DNA from: Cucumis sativus
Taxonomy: Eukaryota; Streptophyta; Magnoliopsida; Cucurbitales; Cucurbitaceae
Direction: 5' to 3'
Assembly: GCF_000004075.3 (NCBI RefSeq)
Contig: NC_026660.2
Span: 6,634,001 to 6,698,000 of the forward strand
DNA length: 64,000 nt
Below, piece after piece: positions 61,101-64,000 of the stretch (the first letter of the stretch is position 1; each line of letters begins with the position of its first letter). A model generated the notes under the pieces. That model saw only the letters and a list, made by a program, of their open reading frames with translations, was not told the DNA's origin and did no database searches. A program made the position numbers and the translations under genes.

Positions 61101-62197
61101 AACATCAACAATTCTTCCAAGTATAACTCGACCTCCCTAGGATCAGGTCCTTCTGGTCCACCAACAGCTAGCAAATTCTTATTTTGAGCATTGATTTCAG
61201 ACGACAACTGAGCCAATTTCCTATATTCCATATACTTCTTCAAGAGTAAAGATCCACGCGAATCGCACTCCTCCTGAAGTTCACATATTGCATATACAAT
61301 CCCATCCTCACCACAAAGACTCCTCAAAATCTCATCATTTTCTTCTATAGCCAAAACAATATCCTTGAACAAATTCGTCAAACCCCCAACAAAATTAATT
61401 TGGTTTTGATTGCTTCCCACATTATGATTTTGGTATTGCTGCTCCATCAGCTCCACCAAATTCTCAAACTCAAGCCTAGACCTCATTCCAATCACCTTCT
61501 TCAAGTACCCAACATAAACCTGCAACCCTTCCTCCTCCAAACCTAACGGAGAGTAAAGCCGTATGAATCGCAAGATCATTGAATGATCCCGTTGATCCAC
61601 AGCCGCAGAGAGCTTCTTCCTAACAATTCCCTCCAACAGTTTCTTCGATTCCAACAATTGTTCCCTCTGATCCGACCCAGAATCCTTGTACTTATCATCA
61701 ATTTGGAGAAACGTCTGCACATACTTAGCCGCAGATTCATAATCCTCGGAATCAAGCGCTTTCTTAACTCCTTCAATACAATTCCCTCTCTCAACAATGG
61801 CATCGATACGAAGCAAGGTGGAATTAACCCGCGACTGGGCGAGATCAAGATCGCGAACCTTGGCACTAACCTGGTCAGCAAGGTCACAAGTGGATGTGAC
61901 ATTGGAGAGCATATAATCGGCATCGGCTTCAACAATGCCGATGACTTCAGCAGAGCGTTGAAGCTGGACAAGCTGCTTGTCGAGGTCGGAGCGTTGAGAG
62001 AGAAGATTGTCGAGATTGAGGTCTAGGGCACGCTGGTAAGCAATACATTCATGAAGAAGACGAGTCATGGCTCCGACGTCGGTGAGGGTTCGAATGTGTT
62101 CGAGTGCTTCCGTTGAGCCGAATTTGATGGAGTCTTGATGATCGAGGTGATGGTCATCTTCGATGGCGGTGATAGAGCCGGTGGGAGTGGAAGCCAT
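58131..62197 (-). CDS. COG4: Conserved oligomeric Golgi complex subunit 4 (COG4)
   Basis: Subunit of the lobe A part of the COG tether, which captures retrograde vesicles at the Golgi. Two exons: 60572-62197 (542 residues) and 58131-58760 (209 residues), joined in phase 0 by GT-AG, total 751. Exon 1 has an acidic N-terminus, then a predicted coiled coil (about 40-90, RALDLNLDNLLSQRSDLDKQ) and a helical CATCHR-type body (DSEDYESAAKYVQTFLQID, LEFENLVELMEQQY, GGPEGPDPREVELYLEELLML). Exon 2 carries the conserved C-terminal region (SFVHLVIDFIVKRLEVIMVQ, FSQLGGLQLDRDARAL, MATILNLEKVSEILDFWGEN, WRLTPAEVRRVLGLRVDF). The start at 62197 precedes MASTPTGSI and is the first in-frame Met. The 1.8-kb intron 58761-60571 carries a LINE fragment. 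Confidence 0.97.
60000..60245 (+). mobile_element. LINE ORF2 fragment in the COG4 intron
   Basis: Plus-strand pieces in two frames resemble the region between reverse transcriptase and the zinc-finger end of plant LINE ORF2: a WALNFGGNLKYEKIDEWASF segment, comparable with the usual FRRNLxxxEIxEWASL motif, followed by a decayed LL-rich part. It is antisense to COG4. Confidence 0.5.
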
Positions 62198-63319
62198 ATC
62201 CTGGAGATCTGGGTCTCAAGGTGAAAAGCCTTCTTCTTCTTCTTCTACAAATGAACTCAAGCTGCTTCTTTAACTATTCCATTTCCATTTCCATTTGCAA
62301 CCATGAACAAGAACATACAGAAATCGAGTTTCGTCTTACCGGCAGTTTGACGAAGAATAGCTTAAGTTTTTGTTTTGGATTAATGGACCTATTTGAAGAA
62401 AAATTGAATTTTTAGATTACATTAAGTGAACCGTGAAGATACAATTTTTACCTTTACTATTTGTACACAATAATTTAATTAGAAGTTTCCTTTTCAAATG
62501 TGAATTTGTTGTTTATTTGCTACAATTTATTCAGATTTTAAATATAATAAAAAAAACCACAAAATGTTGACAAGTCCCAAAATGTGTGTGTAAACATTTT
62601 GTTAATAATTTTATACACAATTCCTCGAGATTAAATGGGTTTTCATTGTAAATACGAACACATCACACACATGCATTAGTAGTCAATCTATCGAAAAAAT
62701 TAAAAACGGACCATTTACTAAAAAAATCACAAGTTCTAGCCAAAACTCATTAATCTTCATTAACATGGATTGACCTCATGAATTTCAAAATCATGAATCT
62801 CAATCAAAATAAATCATTTTTTTTTTCAATCTTTCCACAACATTCTTTTTTTCTCTATCTCACTTGTATCTTCTCCACTCTTTTTTTACTCGAGCACTGC
62901 AAACCAAAATGTGCAATCTAAATCTAAACTTAGGATCTTTTCAAGGTTGATTCTTAAATTTTGGTTTAAAGAAAATTAGAGTTCAGTCTATAGAATTTAA
63001 GTGTCCCACTATTTGATAAAATCCCTATAAATTGTTCCTAAAAAAAACTGTATCTTTTTTTCTTGACAGCGGCTTTCCAAAGCAAATCATAAAGTAAAAT
63101 CAGTTTCTACGTTGGAGCGAGGAGAGAGAGCTAAAACCCATTAGGACACATTGAAAAAGCAATGGAAGAGTACTTCAAATTCTTACATTTCAGTCCTACC
63201 ATTTCGTATATGCTTAAATTGACTTTCTATGTGTTTAAAAAAAAAATGTTTATAAATACTTAAAAATCCAATCCAAAATGCACCAAGTAGTCCCTTCTTC
63301 CCTAAGAAAAAGATAAAAG

Positions 63320-63350
<31 letters not shown>

Positions 63351-63560
63351 ATAAGGGATATTTCTTGCGAGAGGCGTGGTTCCTTAGTAATTTTCTCACA
63401 TTGATAACGCCAAATTCATTTTGCTTGGAGGGCTCTATTCCGATCGTTTCAGCCGAGCCCTTCTTTCTCCTTGGGATGAAGGAGATTTTCCTAGTCGACA
63501 AGATGAAGACTCTTACCATCATTGTTACCTTTGCAGAGGAAGTTTCTGAATAATTCTTCC
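62198..63560. other. Intergenic: COG4 leader/promoter and unassigned sequence
   Basis: The first 150 bases are the likely COG4 leader, with CTT repeats on the plus strand just upstream of the gene. The rest is AT-rich. An AT repeat lies at 63324-63350. A GC-richer piece at 63360-63555 has a stop-free plus-strand frame (containing KFILLGGLYSDRFSRALLS) but no recognised domain; it may be a fragment of a mobile element. Confidence 0.45.
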
Positions 63561-63565
63561 GTAGT

Positions 63566-63852
63566 GTTCATTACTTTAGTTGGCCTTCAAAGTTAAAATA
63601 AAGAAATGATCTCAAAGAGTGACTTTTTATTCATATACAAATGATCAAAAGAATCAGTCAATTTATAGAAGGATGGCTGCTCAAGAGAATTACAAGTAGC
63701 AGAAACCGATTAACTAGCCCACTCTTGTTAAACAATAATCAAATTTAATACAAAACTACCGGCCAAGAAAATCCAAAGTAGAGACTTCTATGCAATGAAT
63801 CTAAGAATGGCTGCTATTTATGATTGAATATTCCTTATGATAGATTTTAACA
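63566..63852 (-). mobile_element. LTR-like sequence, probable 3' LTR of an element extending past the window
   Basis: On the minus strand this runs from TGTTAAAATCTATC (63852) to GAACA (63566), a TG...CA unit of 287 bases. It has a CTATAAATTG box (near 63670) and an AATAAA-like signal. A purine-ending stretch (TTTTGAGGG) directly precedes it at the window side, as a polypurine tract would. The 5 bases on either side do not match, so it is not a clean solo LTR; internal sequence would lie to the right. Supported by structure only. Confidence 0.4.
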
Positions 63853-64000
63853 CCCTCAAAACAAAACTTTGCAAGATTCTAATATAGCTAGATCAAACTC
63901 ATAATTGATTTAAAACAATTAAACAAGATGAGATTTCTTTCTAACTTGTGCAAGAAGACTAACTGCATTTAAGATTCGCTCCTTTCCAAACCTTCTCTAA

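Noticed and set aside
61583-62026. Plus-strand frame of 147 codons opposite COG4
   Set aside because: It is antisense to the well-supported COG4 coding exon, with amino-acid composition set by that gene.
1-64000. Biosynthetic cluster, CRISPR array, prophage or operon-like system
   Set aside because: The genes are unrelated eukaryotic single loci with introns on both strands; the only regularly spaced repeats are microsatellites and local duplications.

Overview
This is a window of plant nuclear DNA: spliced genes with GT-AG introns, a nuclear tRNA-Cys, a Ty1-copia element, LINE relics, long AT-rich intergenic DNA and many microsatellites. Every recognisable protein is eudicot-like. A dispersed AT-rich repeat of a kind I associate with cucurbit genomes occurs at four or more places, so a cucurbit is my best guess. 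That last step is inference from memory, not proof.

Layout. 1-6499: 3' two thirds of a calmodulin-binding transcription activator (CAMTA4-like, +); its CG-1 exons lie before the window. 7338-8241: a small two-exon single-pass membrane protein of unknown function (+). 10981-16164: a complete cytokinin-receptor histidine kinase (AHK3-like, -) with a long upstream region rich in CTT and GA repeats. About 17.5-30.4 kb: an AT-rich gene desert with a few GC-richer, promoter-like islands. 32359-35521: a plant-specific TIGR01589-domain protein (+), first coding exon unresolved. 36877-40204: a decayed Ty1-copia retrotransposon with 5-bp target-site duplications and non-canonical TA...TA LTR ends. 42086-49442: ATG6/Beclin-1 (-), with a LINE relic and a nested solo LTR in one intron. 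50567-52060: an intronless P-class PPR protein (+). 52232-52303: tRNA-Cys(GCA) (-). 54536-56873: plastid pyruvate dehydrogenase E1-alpha (+). 58131-62197: Golgi tethering subunit COG4 (-). 63566-64000: an LTR-like end running off the window.

The genes are unrelated single-copy loci (calcium and cytokinin signalling, autophagy, organelle RNA processing, plastid lipid precursor supply, Golgi traffic). They do not form an operon or biosynthetic cluster. ATG6 and the PPR gene are divergent and share about 1.1 kb of upstream DNA; PDH E1-alpha and COG4 converge tail to tail.

I found no convincing undescribed system. The observations most worth a second look are the non-canonical copia LTR termini with minisatellite expansion in one LTR, a GC-AG intron in the AHK3-like gene, a duplicated and decayed splice-donor region around a nested transposon in ATG6, the mostly antisense orientation of intronic LINE relics, and a G-box-rich promoter-like island with no gene attached. 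Exon limits were set by hand from splice signals and reading-frame continuity.
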